Notes: a model not told the origin generated them from the letters alone. 64,000 nt of DNA from Sinorhizobium arboris LMG 14919 (GCF_000427465.1 NZ_ATYB01000014.1:584317-648316); one strand, 5' to 3'. Shown: positions 37,346 through 47,400, counted from the first letter of the stretch. Translations and numbers: made by a program.

Positions 37346-38407
37346 CTACCGCCGCTCGGATTGGTAGGGCAGGTGCGCCTCTGCGGCCCTGACGGCGATG
37401 GAACCGGTTACGGTCCTGTCGGCGCCCGCTCCCGATCCGCTCTCCGCCTCGGCACGGCTGATAACGAGCGGCCGCGAGAGAGAGGCCACCGCTTCGGCGT
37501 TCAGCGCCGGGGTCGTGCCGACGGCGGCCGAGGCGACAACGGTGAGCACCGGCGGTTTCTCCGGGAGAAGTCCGCCATGAGGCCAGACGCTTTTCAGTGC
37601 CGCCGCGCTCATCGCTGCGACATTCACGTCGATGTCGTTCAGTGTGCCGGGGACCCGATAAGGGCAACGCTTCTTTCCGCAATTATGCGCCGACGAGAAT
37701 TGCCAGAGCGAATAACGGTCCCAGTTTCCCATCGGAAAGACGTTGCGGATGGCGGGCTTGTAGCGCGCATACCAGAGCGGAAGACGCGAAAGCAGCCGAT
37801 GCTTGAAGCGGTTGGCGGCAATGTGTTTCGCGGTTGCGTGATTGGTGTAGAGGACGGGATAGCGCCCGGTCCTGGCCTTCACATGGCCGGCGAAAATGGC
37901 GGCGTCTTCGAGTGACATGTATTTTTCCGGATCGATCCCTTCGATATCGAGCACCATCAGCTCGTCGTCGCGCGGGTCGGCATAGTTGAGGAAGTGGTTC
38001 GCCTGATCGACGGGGTTGCCGGGCCTTGCAAGATGATAGGCGCCCCAGAGCAGGCCATGCGTGCGCGCGATCAGCCGGCGGGTCTGATAAAGTTCGCGGC
38101 TGACGGCATATTTGCGCCACATCGTCTTGCAATGGGCGACCGTATCGCCGCGGTGGTCGCCGGTACAGGTGAAGCTTTCCGGCAGGCCGTCGGAGGCTTT
38201 CGCGATGAAACCGGCGATCCGCTTATCCTTAAGCATGGCTTCCCAGTCGATGCTGTTCAGCTCGTAAGCGTCGACGATGATGGCGTTCTGCCGCTCTTTC
38301 CACGGCTCCACTTCGCCGGCGCGCGCGCTCGCCGCCGCGAAGGTCAGGCCCATGAGGACCGCCAGGCGCAAGATCATCCCTATGGTCGAGATTCCCCGCT
38401 TTTCCAT
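37346..38407 (-). CDS. Secreted GH25 family muramidase
   Basis: A 353-residue exported glycoside hydrolase family 25 (Cellosyl-type lysozyme) protein. After the signal peptide (MILRLAVLMGLTFAAASARA) comes the barrel with GAYHLARPGNPVDQANHFL, catalytic MVLDIEGID (Asp and Glu), LWYARYKPA, SLWQFSS and NDIDVNV. The last 90 residues are Ala/Val-rich and disordered-looking. It probably cleaves murein glycan strands. It is convergent with gbcB, with stops one base apart. Confidence 0.85.
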   Translation of the reverse strand: MEKRGISTIGMILRLAVLMGLTFAAASARAGEVEPWKERQNAIIVDAYELNSIDWEAMLKDKRIAGFIAKASDGLPESFTCTGDHRGDTVAHCKTMWRKYAVSRELYQTRRLIARTHGLLWGAYHLARPGNPVDQANHFLNYADPRDDELMVLDIEGIDPEKYMSLEDAAIFAGHVKARTGRYPVLYTNHATAKHIAANRFKHRLLSRLPLWYARYKPAIRNVFPMGNWDRYSLWQFSSAHNCGKKRCPYRVPGTLNDIDVNVAAMSAAALKSVWPHGGLLPEKPPVLTVVASAAVGTTPALNAEAVASLSRPLVISRAEAESGSGAGADRTVTGSIAVRAAEAHLPYQSERR

Positions 38408-38662
38408 TCTCTGAGATTGCCGACTTAGCGTTAAGAGGTCGTAAATCTCAGCCCCGGCCCCAATCTGCGCGAGGCGGACGCATCTGTACACCGACCTGAA
38501 GGGGCAAAGTCGACGGCCGGATTCCGCCTTGGATTGTACTGCCGGAGGGATTTTCCCCTGCCGTATCCGCGCGCGACGGTTGCTTCCGGCGATTTCTGCT
38601 CTAGTCTTGGTGTACTGCCCTTGCAAGGGCCGGTTGTGCATCGAAATCGACGCAAGGAGAAC

Positions 38663-39079
38663 ATGATGTCACGCAAATGGCTTTCGGGCGCGCTTGCAGC
38701 GATCGCGCTGACGGCATCGCCGGTGCCGTCGCAGGCATTCACGCATCTGCCCCCTCGGGTTACCGTCGAGAGCGCCATTACCGATGTTCAGTATGTGCCG
38801 CGGCGTGGCTATTACCGGTATGGCGACTTCGATTACTACAACGGTTATCGTGGTTACCGCTATCAGCGCCCCGGCTACCGCTATTACCGGGGATGGTGGT
38901 ATCCGCCGGCAGCTTTCGGGATCGTGATCGAGCGCCGCCCCGCTTATCGCCCGCCGGCTCGCTACGGCAGCCGGCACGTCCAGTGGTGCTACGGCCGCTA
39001 TCGCTCCTACAGGGCCTATGACAACAGCTATCAGCCCTATAACGGGCCCCGCCGGCAGTGCTATTCGCCCTATAGCTGA
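38663..39079 (+). CDS. BA14K-type exported protein
   Basis: A 138-residue exported protein. The signal peptide ends near PSQA. The middle is rich in Tyr/Arg/Gly (YYRYGDFDYYNGYRGYRYQR). The C-terminus, HVQWCYGRYRSYRAYDNSYQ then PYNGPRRQCYSPY, is the BA14K domain, named after a Brucella lectin-like immunoreactive protein. AAGGAGA precedes the start. Lectin activity is not proven for most relatives. Confidence 0.88.
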   Translation: MMSRKWLSGALAAIALTASPVPSQAFTHLPPRVTVESAITDVQYVPRRGYYRYGDFDYYNGYRGYRYQRPGYRYYRGWWYPPAAFGIVIERRPAYRPPARYGSRHVQWCYGRYRSYRAYDNSYQPYNGPRRQCYSPYS

Positions 39080-39093
39080 GCAGGCCGCTTCGC

Positions 39094-40083
39094 TCAGAGA
39101 ATGCCGATACGCTTGAGGACGAGCCAGGCGAGGCCGGTGGACGAGGCAATGAGCAGTCCCGCGAAGGCGGTGCCGCTGCCCTCGGAAAAGGGGAGCGCCC
39201 CCGTGTTCATGCCGAAGAAGCCGGTGACGAGTGTTGGCGGCAGCAGGAAGGCGGTCATCAGCGAGAGGATATAGAGGTGGCGGTTCGTCTCCGAGGAAAT
39301 CTTGCTGTCGATTTCCTCGTGGAGCAGCCTTGCGCGTTCCTGAAGGGCGAATACATCGCGGTCGACGGCCTCCAGCCGATCCGAGAGTCTCTCGGCCACG
39401 TCGACGAAGCCCGGCGGCACCTCGTCCTCTTCCAAGGCTCCGCACCGGCGCAACAGGGCGAGCACGGTCCTTAAGTGTCGGTGCAACCGCACGACGGTCC
39501 GGCGCAACGGCGCCAGACCTGGCTGCTTCCTGTGCCCGGCCTCGCCATAGACATGCTCCTCGATGACGTTCAATTCCTCCGTCAGCTCGAGGACCAGCGT
39601 GATCAGTGTGCGCTGGAATTCCACGACGAGCATCTCGAAGAGGTCGATCGGGCGACTGCATCTGGCGCTCTTCTCCACGGCCGCCTTCACCCGGTCGATG
39701 CTTCTCAGCGGATGCAGGCGCGTGGTGATGATCATCCGGTCGCTGACGGCGAAATGAAGCCAGCCGATCGTTTGCGTCACCGCATCAAATGTTCGCTCGA
39801 AATCGACCAGCGTGCCGTGTACGACGTCATCCGCGACCGTGATCGCCGCCTGCGTGTCGTGGCTCGTCAGCGTCGCGATTGCCTCCTGCGGAAGATTGCC
39901 GATCCGCTCGATCAGCGCCGGTGTGCGCGCGTCGCTGAGCGCAAGGTGCAGCCAGATCCAGTCTTCGCCTGCCTCAAGGCTTTCGATGGGCGAATCGGCG
40001 GCTATGCGCTGACAGCGGCTTTCTCCCGGCACGAACCGGTAGGCCCAGACGAGGCCCGGTATGTCGGGTGAAATCAGATTCAT
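39094..40083 (-). CDS. CorA/ZntB family divalent metal transporter
   Basis: A 329-residue CorA-superfamily protein. A long soluble N-terminal domain with a helical stalk is followed by two C-terminal membrane helices. The signature GFFGMNTGALPF (GMN plus following loop) sits between them. The ZntB branch (zinc transport) seems more likely than CorA (magnesium) because of the GxxxFSEG loop, but this is a weak inference. Confidence 0.85.
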   Translation of the reverse strand: MNLISPDIPGLVWAYRFVPGESRCQRIAADSPIESLEAGEDWIWLHLALSDARTPALIERIGNLPQEAIATLTSHDTQAAITVADDVVHGTLVDFERTFDAVTQTIGWLHFAVSDRMIITTRLHPLRSIDRVKAAVEKSARCSRPIDLFEMLVVEFQRTLITLVLELTEELNVIEEHVYGEAGHRKQPGLAPLRRTVVRLHRHLRTVLALLRRCGALEEDEVPPGFVDVAERLSDRLEAVDRDVFALQERARLLHEEIDSKISSETNRHLYILSLMTAFLLPPTLVTGFFGMNTGALPFSEGSGTAFAGLLIASSTGLAWLVLKRIGIL

Positions 40084-40188
40084 CGGAGCGCCTCGGCCGG
40101 ATCGGACGAGACGGCTTCTATTCGCGGGCCATGACAGTTTTGTTACAGTTCCCTGGCCGCAGTCGCCGTCCGGCCGCAGTAAGTGACG

Positions 40189-40204
40189 TTGACGTGCACG
40201 TAAA
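40189..40204. promoter_or_regulatory. Candidate operator upstream of the acyl-CoA genes
   Basis: TTGACGTGCACGTAAA contains the perfect palindrome ACGTGCACGT, and 14 of 16 positions are symmetric. It lies 57 bases before the acyl-CoA dehydrogenase start. It resembles sites of LiuR-type and other acyl-CoA catabolism repressors; the protein is a guess. Confidence 0.4.
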
Positions 40205-40260
40205 AATGACTAGTCTGCCGTGCATCGAATAGGCGCCGGCGGACGCAGGGGAGGAGCACC

Positions 40261-42042
40261 ATGTATAAGGCACCGGTCGAAGAGATCGCATTCACCCTGA
40301 AGCACGTGGCCGGCATGGCCGAGGCTCTCGAAACCGGGGCGTTCGGCGAACTCGGCGAGGACCTCGTAGGCGCGATCCTCGCCGAATCCGGGCGCTTCGC
40401 ATCGGAAGAGGTGGCGCCGCTCGGCGACGCGGGCGACCGGCAGGGGTCGCGGCTCGTCGATGGCGCCGTCGAGACGCCGGAGGGCTGGCGGGACCTCTAC
40501 CGGAACTGGATCGCGGGCGGCTGGAACGGTCTGACGGCTCCCGAGGCCTTCGGCGGGCAGAACCTGCCGCACATGTTGCACGTTGCCGCCATGGAAATGT
40601 GGAACAGCGGTTCCATGGCGTTCGCGCTTGGGCCGACGCTCACCATGGGTGCAGTCGAAGCGCTCGAAAAGCATGGTACCGACGCACTGAAGGCGACCTT
40701 CCTGCCGAAGATGGTCTCGGGGGAATGGATGGGGACGATGAACCTGACCGAGCCGCATGCCGGATCGGATCTCGGCGTGCTCAAGACCCGTGCCGAGCGC
40801 CGCGAGGACGGCACCTACCGCATCTTTGGGCAGAAGATCTTCATCACCTGGGGCGAGCACGATTTCACCGACAATATCGTCCATCTGGTGCTCGCACGGC
40901 TGCCGGATGCGCCGCCCGGGACGAAGGGGATTTCGCTGTTTCTCGTGCCGAAGTTTCTCGTCGACGAGGACGGTTCGCTCGGCAAGCGCAACGATGTCTT
41001 CTGCCATTCGCTGGAGCACAAGCTCGGCATCCACGGATCGCCGACCTGCACGATGATCTATGGCGACGGCAAGTTCGGCGGCGAGAAGGGGGCGATCGGC
41101 TATCTGGTCGGCGAGGAGAATCGGGGTCTCGCCTGCATGTTCACGATGATGAACAATGCGCGGCTTGCGGTTGGAATGCAGGGCGTCGCGATCGCAGAGG
41201 CCGCCACCCAGAAGGCGATCGCCTATGCGAAGGAGCGCACGCAGGGCCGCGCGCCGGGATGGAGCGGTGAGGGTATGAGCCCGATCATCGAACATCCGGA
41301 CATTGCCCGCACGCTGCTTACGATGAAGGCGCTGACGCAGGGATCACGCGCCATCGCCTATGCCTGCGCCCACGCCGTCGACATGGCGCATGCCGCGCAA
41401 GGGGAGGTCGCCCGCCGGTGGCAGGAGCGTTCGAGCCTGCTGACGCCGATCGCCAAGTCCTTCGCCACCGACGCCGGCGTCGACGTCGCATCCATGGGCA
41501 TCCAGGTCCATGGCGGCATGGGCTTCATCGAGGAAACCGGGGCCGCGCGCTATCTCCGCGACGCCCGCATCGCGCCGATCTACGAAGGCACCAACGGCAT
41601 TCAGGCGATCGACCTCGTCACCCGCAAACTGCCGCTCTCCGATGGCGCACAGGTACGCGGCTTCATCGCCGAGCTCCGGGAGGTCGCTGCTGCCGTTGCC
41701 GCGTCGAACAGGGAAGGCTTCGGCGAAACGGCCGCAAGGCTCGATGCGGCGGTTACCGATCTTGAGGAGGCGACCGAATGGCTGCTTTCGAGGCTTCGCG
41801 AGGGAAAGCTTGCCGAGGCGCTCGCCGGCGCGACCGCCTATCAGCGCCTGTTCGGCCTTGCGCTGACCGGAGTCTATCTCGCCAAAGGCGGTCTCGCCGA
41901 AGCGGGTGATGGGCGGCAGGACCGGCGCGTTGCGCTTTGCCGTTTCGCAGCGGAAAATCTGCTCTCGGAGACGGGCGCGCTCAAGGATCGCGTCGTCAAC
42001 GGCGCAGAGAGCCTCGCCGCCGCCCGTTCCATACTCGACTGA
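40261..42042 (+). CDS. Acyl-CoA dehydrogenase
   Basis: A 593-residue FAD acyl-CoA dehydrogenase of the long-form type (with C-terminal extension, as in DmdC and FadE-like proteins). It shows MNLTEPHAGSDLGVLKTRA, the FAD loop IFGQKIFITWGEHDF, QVHGGMGFIEETGAARYLRDARI, and the catalytic Glu in PIYEGTNGIQAIDL. It oxidises acyl-CoA to enoyl-CoA. Substrate chain is unknown. GGGGAGGAGCACC precedes ATG 40261. An enoyl-CoA hydratase follows 9 bases later. Confidence 0.93.
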   Translation: MYKAPVEEIAFTLKHVAGMAEALETGAFGELGEDLVGAILAESGRFASEEVAPLGDAGDRQGSRLVDGAVETPEGWRDLYRNWIAGGWNGLTAPEAFGGQNLPHMLHVAAMEMWNSGSMAFALGPTLTMGAVEALEKHGTDALKATFLPKMVSGEWMGTMNLTEPHAGSDLGVLKTRAERREDGTYRIFGQKIFITWGEHDFTDNIVHLVLARLPDAPPGTKGISLFLVPKFLVDEDGSLGKRNDVFCHSLEHKLGIHGSPTCTMIYGDGKFGGEKGAIGYLVGEENRGLACMFTMMNNARLAVGMQGVAIAEAATQKAIAYAKERTQGRAPGWSGEGMSPIIEHPDIARTLLTMKALTQGSRAIAYACAHAVDMAHAAQGEVARRWQERSSLLTPIAKSFATDAGVDVASMGIQVHGGMGFIEETGAARYLRDARIAPIYEGTNGIQAIDLVTRKLPLSDGAQVRGFIAELREVAAAVAASNREGFGETAARLDAAVTDLEEATEWLLSRLREGKLAEALAGATAYQRLFGLALTGVYLAKGGLAEAGDGRQDRRVALCRFAAENLLSETGALKDRVVNGAESLAAARSILD

Positions 42043-42051
42043 GGAAACCCC

Positions 42052-42804
42052 ATGACCGACCACGTACTCGTCGAACGGCCGGAAGCCTATCCCGGCGTTC
42101 AGCTTATCCGGTTCAACCGGCCGGAGAAGAAGAACGCCATCACGCGTCAGATGTATGCCAGGATGACGGAAGCGCTGACCGCTGCCGGAACGGATCCCGC
42201 CATCCGCGCGACGGCATTCCTCGGAACGGAAGGGTGCTTCTCGGCCGGCAACGACATGGCCGACTTCCTCGCCTTCGCCATGGGGGGCAGCATGGGGGGC
42301 GAGGTTCTGGATTTCCTGCGGGCGCTTGCCGGCGCGACGAAACCGATCGTTTCCGGCGTCGACGGACTGGCCATCGGCATCGGCACGACGATCCACCTTC
42401 ACTGCGACCTGACGGTCTCCTCCGCCCGATCGGTGTTCAAGACCCCGTTCGTCGACTTGGCGCTCGTTCCGGAAGCGGCCTCGAGCCTCATCGTTCCGCG
42501 CATCATGGGCCATCAGCGCGCTTTTGCCCTGCTTGCAGCCGGCGAGCCGCTCGACGCCGCCGGTGCGCGCGAGGCCGGGCTGATCTGGAAGATCGTCGAC
42601 GAGGCTGCCGTCGAGGAGGAAACGCTTGCGCTCGCCGGGCGCCTCGCGAAAAAACCGCCGGAGGCGCTGCGCATTGCCCGCGGCCTCATCCGCGGCGACC
42701 GCAGCGACGTGCTCGCCCGGATCGAGGAGGAGGCGAAGCATTTTGCCGCGCAATTGAAGAGTGCAGAGGCGCGAGCAGCCTTCGAAGCCTTCATGCGCCG
42801 ATAG
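42052..42804 (+). CDS. Enoyl-CoA hydratase/isomerase family protein
   Basis: A 250-residue crotonase-fold protein. It has FNRPEKKNAITRQMYARM, the oxyanion-hole segment CFSAGNDMADFL and SGVDGLAIGIGTTIHLHCDL. The second catalytic glutamate is present (ALVPEAASSLIVPRIMG), consistent with a hydratase. It is co-transcribed with the dehydrogenase, and the two would act in sequence on a CoA ester. Confidence 0.92.
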   Translation: MTDHVLVERPEAYPGVQLIRFNRPEKKNAITRQMYARMTEALTAAGTDPAIRATAFLGTEGCFSAGNDMADFLAFAMGGSMGGEVLDFLRALAGATKPIVSGVDGLAIGIGTTIHLHCDLTVSSARSVFKTPFVDLALVPEAASSLIVPRIMGHQRAFALLAAGEPLDAAGAREAGLIWKIVDEAAVEEETLALAGRLAKKPPEALRIARGLIRGDRSDVLARIEEEAKHFAAQLKSAEARAAFEAFMRR

Positions 42805-43202
42805 AGCGCTTTCAGCAAAAGCCTGGAACGATTTCCGGCGGAAGTGCCTGGTTTCGAAGTGTTGGAACGGGATGCGGGCGGAAAGCCGCGCGCGCTTTCC
42901 TATCCCGCTCGAGGATGCCCGTGGCACTTTGCAGGAGTCATTTTTAATCGCTTCTTAAATAGCTTTCGGTAGCTTGCGCCGCAGTAAGCCTGTCGAACCG
43001 CCAACGTCCATTGATGAGGATGTGCGGGTATTTCGGAGCAAGGCTCCCGGCCGCATGAAGCATTGCCGGCTCCGCCTTTGCGGCATGTCCCATCGTTTCC
43101 CCGCCGCCTTCACGTCGCTTTGGCGACTGATTCCTGATGCGCGGGAAAACCGTCACGAGCACGTCCGGTGCATGACCCCGGACACTCCCCAGGAGCCCAA
43201 TC
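42805..43202. other. 398-base intergenic region with degenerate repeat
   Basis: 42805-42913 resembles the dispersed repeat family (AGCAAAAGCCTGGAACGATT then CCGGCGGAAGTGCC) and contains the inverted pair GGAAAGC/GCTTTCC. The rest to 43185 shows no supported gene. The chemoreceptor promoter must lie here. Confidence 0.45.
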
Positions 43203-45299
43203 TTGTCCAAACGATCGAATCTCATGACGCGCATTCTCGTTGCCGCGTCCTGCGTCGTCGTCGGCGCCTTTGCCGGCTTTTCCGTCTATATCGACAGTCT
43301 CCAGCGCGCCGCGACCACAAAAGCAGTCGAGGAGGACATCGCTTCCTCCGGCAATCAGGCGGCGCAGAGCGTCGCCAACTGGCTGAACGGCCGTGTGACG
43401 CTGACCGCGATGGCAGCGGACGCTGCAGGCGAGGTGGCGGACGAATCCGCCATTCAGGGAATTCTGAAGAACGAGGTGCTGACGGGCGAGTTCATGTCCA
43501 CCTATGTCGGCAGCGAGAGCGGCAAGTTCATGATCTGGCCGGACTCGAAGATGCCCGAAGGCTACGACCCGCGTCAGCGTCCGTGGTATCAGCAGGCGGT
43601 AAAGGCCGATGCCCGTGTGCTCACGGAGCCCTATATCGACGCTTCGAGTGGCGACCTGATCATCAGCGCCGCGGTGCCTGTCAGGCACGAGGGCAAGCTT
43701 TACGGTGTGACCGGCAGCGATTTCTCGCTGAAGGCGCTCGTGGCCATGGTCAACGGCATCGATGTCGGCGGCGAAGGCTTTGCCTTTCTCGCAAACAAGG
43801 ATGGGCAGATCCTGGTACATCCGAATGCGAAGCTCGTGACGAAGACGCTCGCCGACGCCTTCCCGGCGGATACGCCGGCGATCGGCACCGGCATCATGCA
43901 CACCGAGCTCGACGGCAAGCCGATGCTCGTGAGCTTCGTGCCGGTGAAGGGCCTCCCGTCGGTCGAATGGTATGTCGGCTTCGCACTCGACGCGGACGTC
44001 GCCTATTCGGCGATCAGCCAGTTCCGAGTCGCCGCGACCGTTGCCACGATCCTGGCGGTCGGTGCCATGATCGCCTTCCTCGCGACGCTTCTGAGCCGCC
44101 TCGTCATCCATCCGGTAACCGACATGACCGGAGCGATGGAGAAGCTCGCCGGCGGCAATCTCGACATCGAAATCCCCGGCGAGGAGCGGCGTGACCAGAT
44201 AGGGTCGATGGCGGCGGCCGTCGCGGTCTTCCGCGCCAATGCGGTCGAGCGGAAGCGTCTTGAAGACGAGGCCGACTCCAACCGTTCCCTTTCGGAGCGC
44301 GAACGCCTCGAGCGGGAAGCGCAGAAGGCGCGCGATGCTGCCGAGGTCCAGCACGCGGTTGATGCGCTGGCGATGGGTCTCGGCCGGCTGGCCGACGGCG
44401 ATCTCGCCTACCGGATCGACAGCCCCTTTGCCGATCGCCTGGACCGCCTCCGGGCAGACTTCAACAATTCGGTCGCCAAGCTGCATGACACGCTTTGTGC
44501 CGTCGGAGCGAATGCGCGGGCGATCGATGCGGGTGCCACCGAAATCCGCTCGGCCGCCGACGATCTAGCCCGCCGCACCGAACAGCAGGCGGCATCCGTC
44601 GAAGAAACGGCCGCTGCCCTCGAGGAGATTACGACGACGGTCCGCGATTCGGCCCACCGGGCCGAGGAAGTGGGTGCGCTCGTCGCCCGCACCCGCGCAG
44701 GCGCCGAGAAGTCCGGCGAAGTGGTGCAGAATGCCGTCGAGGCCATGCATGCCATCGAGAAATCGTCCGGCGAAATCTCGAACATCATCGGCGTCATCGA
44801 CGACATCGCCTTCCAGACCAATCTTCTGGCGCTGAATGCCGGCGTCGAAGCGGCACGGGCCGGCGAGGCCGGTAAGGGCTTCGCCGTGGTCGCTCAGGAA
44901 GTGCGTGAACTGGCCCAACGCTCGGCCAATGCCGCCAAGGAAATCAAAGCGCTGATCACCACCTCCGGCGAGCAGGTGCATTCCGGCGTGACGCTGGTCG
45001 GCGATACCGGGCGGGCCTTGCAGGCGATCGTCGCCGAGGTGCAGGAGATCAACCAGCATGTAAGCGCGATCGTGACGGCTACGCGCGAGCAGTCGACAGG
45101 TCTCCAGGAGATCAACACGGCCGTCAATACGATGGACCAGGGCACTCAGCAGAACGCGGCGATGGTCGAGCAGCAGACGGCCGCGAGCCATGGACTCGCG
45201 TCCGAGGCAGCGGCGCTCAACGCGCTGCTCGCCCAGTTCATACTGGGCGAAACGCAAACGGCTTCTTACCAGGCTACGAGCCGCCGCCGCGCAGCCTGA
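43203..45299 (+). CDS. Methyl-accepting chemotaxis protein
   Basis: A 698-residue chemoreceptor. An N-terminal helix ([20 protein letters not shown]) precedes a periplasmic Cache-type sensor of about 240 residues ([41 protein letters not shown]). A second helix, a HAMP domain and the signalling domain with the conserved tip ([31 protein letters not shown]) follow. The start is TTG 43203, chosen because CAGGAG lies eight bases upstream; ATG 43224 has no site. There is no CheR-binding pentapeptide at the C-terminus. Confidence 0.93.
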   Translation: MSKRSNLMTRILVAASCVVVGAFAGFSVYIDSLQRAATTKAVEEDIASSGNQAAQSVANWLNGRVTLTAMAADAAGEVADESAIQGILKNEVLTGEFMSTYVGSESGKFMIWPDSKMPEGYDPRQRPWYQQAVKADARVLTEPYIDASSGDLIISAAVPVRHEGKLYGVTGSDFSLKALVAMVNGIDVGGEGFAFLANKDGQILVHPNAKLVTKTLADAFPADTPAIGTGIMHTELDGKPMLVSFVPVKGLPSVEWYVGFALDADVAYSAISQFRVAATVATILAVGAMIAFLATLLSRLVIHPVTDMTGAMEKLAGGNLDIEIPGEERRDQIGSMAAAVAVFRANAVERKRLEDEADSNRSLSERERLEREAQKARDAAEVQHAVDALAMGLGRLADGDLAYRIDSPFADRLDRLRADFNNSVAKLHDTLCAVGANARAIDAGATEIRSAADDLARRTEQQAASVEETAAALEEITTTVRDSAHRAEEVGALVARTRAGAEKSGEVVQNAVEAMHAIEKSSGEISNIIGVIDDIAFQTNLLALNAGVEAARAGEAGKGFAVVAQEVRELAQRSANAAKEIKALITTSGEQVHSGVTLVGDTGRALQAIVAEVQEINQHVSAIVTATREQSTGLQEINTAVNTMDQGTQQNAAMVEQQTAASHGLASEAAALNALLAQFILGETQTASYQATSRRRAA

Positions 45300-45310
45300 C
45301 GGTCATCCGA

Positions 45311-45356
45311 GAGCGAGTCCAGGAAAAGCATGTAGCGGTTTTCCATCCGGAATCGC
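45311..45356. repeat. Dispersed rhizobial intergenic repeat, copy D
   Basis: AGTCCAGGAAAAGCATGTAG then CGGTTTTCCATCCGGAATCG matches the core at 1265-1307. Confidence 0.55.
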
Positions 45357-45373
45357 TTGGATCCAGAAAGGCG

Positions 45374-45403
45374 AAAGGCCCGGTTCGTAGCCGGGCCTTT
45401 TCA
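45374..45403. terminator. Bidirectional terminator between convergent genes
   Basis: A 10-bp perfect stem AAAGGCCCGG/CCGGGCCTTT (45374-45383 and 45391-45400) is flanked by T runs on both strands. It ends the chemoreceptor (+) and abuts the stop of the RNA methyltransferase (-). Confidence 0.9.
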
Positions 45404-46648
45404 CTTTTCGAGCGTTGCTACCGTCTCCACATGGGCCGACCAGAGGAACTGGTCGATCGGCGTCACCCCGGTAATTCGGTAGCCGGCCGCGGTCAGGATC
45501 GAAAGGTCCCGCGCCAGCGTCACCGGATTGCAGGAGACGGCGGCGATCTTCTTCACGCCGGATCGGGCAAGCTCGTGACACTGCGTTTCGGCGCCGGCGC
45601 GGGGCGGGTCGAAAACCACGGCGTCGAAGGCCTTCAGCTCCTGCGTCATCATCGGCCGCCGGAAAAGATCGCGCTTTTCGGCGGTTACCGGTTTCAGCCC
45701 CTGGGTGTTGCGTGCGGCGAAATCCAGCGCCTTCACGGCCCTGTCGTCGCCTTCGACCGCGTGCACGCGGGCCGTTCGTGCGATCCTCAGCGCGAATGTG
45801 CCGATGCCGGAGAAGAGGTCGGCGACGCGCTTCGCCTTGCCGAGGTGAGCGAGCACCAGGTGTGCCATCGCTTCTTCGGCGGGTCGCGTGGCCTGGGTAA
45901 AGGCGCCGGGCGGCGGCGAAACCGTCACGCCGCCGAAATCGATCGCAGGCTTGACCGGCTCGATGACGATCTCGCCGTTCAGGCTGACGCGCGCGATGCC
46001 ACGTTCGCCCAGAACCGCCTCGACGGTCGAGCGCCGCTGCGGGTCGCTGAGCTTGAGCCCCTCGAAGGCGAGGTCGAGGCCCGTATCTGTTTCGAGCACG
46101 GTGATACGGAACGGTTCGGCGTTCGACGCCATCGCCGCGGCGATCTTGCGGATGATCGCCAGCCGCGAGACGATGCCCGGGCTGGTGATGGGACATTCGC
46201 CGATCGAAACGATGTGGTGGCTCTGCATCTGGTTATAGCCGAGCAGCAGTTCCTTTTCCGTCCGCCGGGCCGTGAAAACGGCACGGCGGCGATCGCCGGG
46301 TCGTGCGATGATCAGCGACCCGACCTCCGGCGTCAGCCCCTTCGACCTCAAGGCGTCGATGACGAGATTGCGCTTGAAGCTGTGGTAAAGCGCGTCGGAT
46401 GCGTGCTGCAGCGTGCAGCCGCCGCACGTCCCGTTGACGCCTTCCGGGCCGAAGTGGCGGCACGGCGGCTCCACCCGCTCGGGCGAAGCCTCCTTCAGCG
46501 AGATGAGCGTGCCGCTCGCCTTGTTGACGGCGAGCGCGACGGTCTCGCCGGGTAGCGTGAACGGTGCGTAGACGGTGCCGTCCTCGGTCCGGCCGATTCC
46601 GTCCCCTTGCGCTCCGAGACGATCGATGGTCACGATCCCGGTGCTCAT
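45401..46648 (-). CDS. TrmA/RlmD-family RNA (uracil-C5) methyltransferase
   Basis: A 415-residue enzyme. An N-terminal TRAM-like domain is followed by an Fe-S cluster motif with C63, C75, C78 and C152 (CGGC). The SAM domain has ADLFSGIGTFAL, FDPPRAGAETQ, and catalytic Cys in VSCNPVTLARDL. It methylates U in 23S rRNA or tRNA; which site is not readable. Its start overlaps the tlyA stop (ATGA), and the pair is probably one unit. Confidence 0.9.
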   Translation of the reverse strand: MSTGIVTIDRLGAQGDGIGRTEDGTVYAPFTLPGETVALAVNKASGTLISLKEASPERVEPPCRHFGPEGVNGTCGGCTLQHASDALYHSFKRNLVIDALRSKGLTPEVGSLIIARPGDRRRAVFTARRTEKELLLGYNQMQSHHIVSIGECPITSPGIVSRLAIIRKIAAAMASNAEPFRITVLETDTGLDLAFEGLKLSDPQRRSTVEAVLGERGIARVSLNGEIVIEPVKPAIDFGGVTVSPPPGAFTQATRPAEEAMAHLVLAHLGKAKRVADLFSGIGTFALRIARTARVHAVEGDDRAVKALDFAARNTQGLKPVTAEKRDLFRRPMMTQELKAFDAVVFDPPRAGAETQCHELARSGVKKIAAVSCNPVTLARDLSILTAAGYRITGVTPIDQFLWSAHVETVATLEK

Positions 46649-47400
46649 GGTTTGCGCCCCGCCAGAAGAAACTCGCTGTTGCCGTCACCTCCGGCGATGG
46701 GCGAGGGGATCAGGCCGAGGCTCCGCCAGCCCATGTCCTCGACAAGCCATCGCTCGAGTTCGGCTGCCACCGCCGGAGCGCTCTCGGCATCCTTGAGCAG
46801 CCCGGCCTTGCTGATCGCGTCGCGACCGGCCTCGAACTGCGGCTTGACGAGCAGGATGCAGCAGGCACCGGGTTCCGCCAGCCCGAGGGCGGGCGGCAGC
46901 GCCAGCTTCAGCGAGATGAAAGAGACGTCCGAGACGATGAAAGTGATGGCGCGCTCACCGATGTCGTCGCGCGTCATCGACCTGGCGTTCAGGCCTTCGA
47001 TGTTCGTCACTCGCGGGTCCTCGGCGACGCGCGGATGTATCTGTCCGTGACCGACGTCGACGGCAACCACATGCGCGGCGCCGCGCTTCAGCAACACCTC
47101 GGTAAAGCCGCCGGTCGAGGCCCCGACGTCGAGACAGGTCTGCTCCGATGGATCGAGGCCGAAATGATCGAGCGCGGCGACCAGTTTCAGTGCCGCACGC
47201 GAGACATAATCCTGCGCCGGATCGTCTATTGTGAGCGTAACGCTTTGCGCGAAGGGCGCGGCCGGCTTGGTCACCGTGCGGCCGTCAACCTTCACGGTTC
47301 CCCGCTGGATCGCGTCGCGGGCTCGGGCGCGGCTCGCCACCAGGCCCCTGTTCAGGAGCAATTGATCGAGGCGGATCGTCATCTGTGTATCTTGGGACAT
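46645..47400 (-). CDS. tlyA: TlyA family rRNA (cytidine-2'-O)-methyltransferase
   Basis: A 251-residue protein. The N-terminal S4 RNA-binding domain (RLDQLLLNRGLVASRARARDAI) is followed by a FtsJ-like SAM domain (CLDVGASTGGFTEVLLKRGA, VSDVSFISLKLALP, LVKPQFEAG). The catalytic Lys-Asp-Lys-Glu type residues are plausible. Relatives methylate C1409/C1920 of rRNA and affect capreomycin sensitivity. It lies 52 bases downstream of dxs. Confidence 0.9.
   Translation of the reverse strand: MSQDTQMTIRLDQLLLNRGLVASRARARDAIQRGTVKVDGRTVTKPAAPFAQSVTLTIDDPAQDYVSRAALKLVAALDHFGLDPSEQTCLDVGASTGGFTEVLLKRGAAHVVAVDVGHGQIHPRVAEDPRVTNIEGLNARSMTRDDIGERAITFIVSDVSFISLKLALPPALGLAEPGACCILLVKPQFEAGRDAISKAGLLKDAESAPAVAAELERWLVEDMGWRSLGLIPSPIAGGDGNSEFLLAGRKP

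Noticed and set aside
42944..43234. A 96-codon frame on the - strand in the gap before the chemoreceptor
   Set aside because: No ribosome site, no recognisable domain, and it overlaps the chemoreceptor start.
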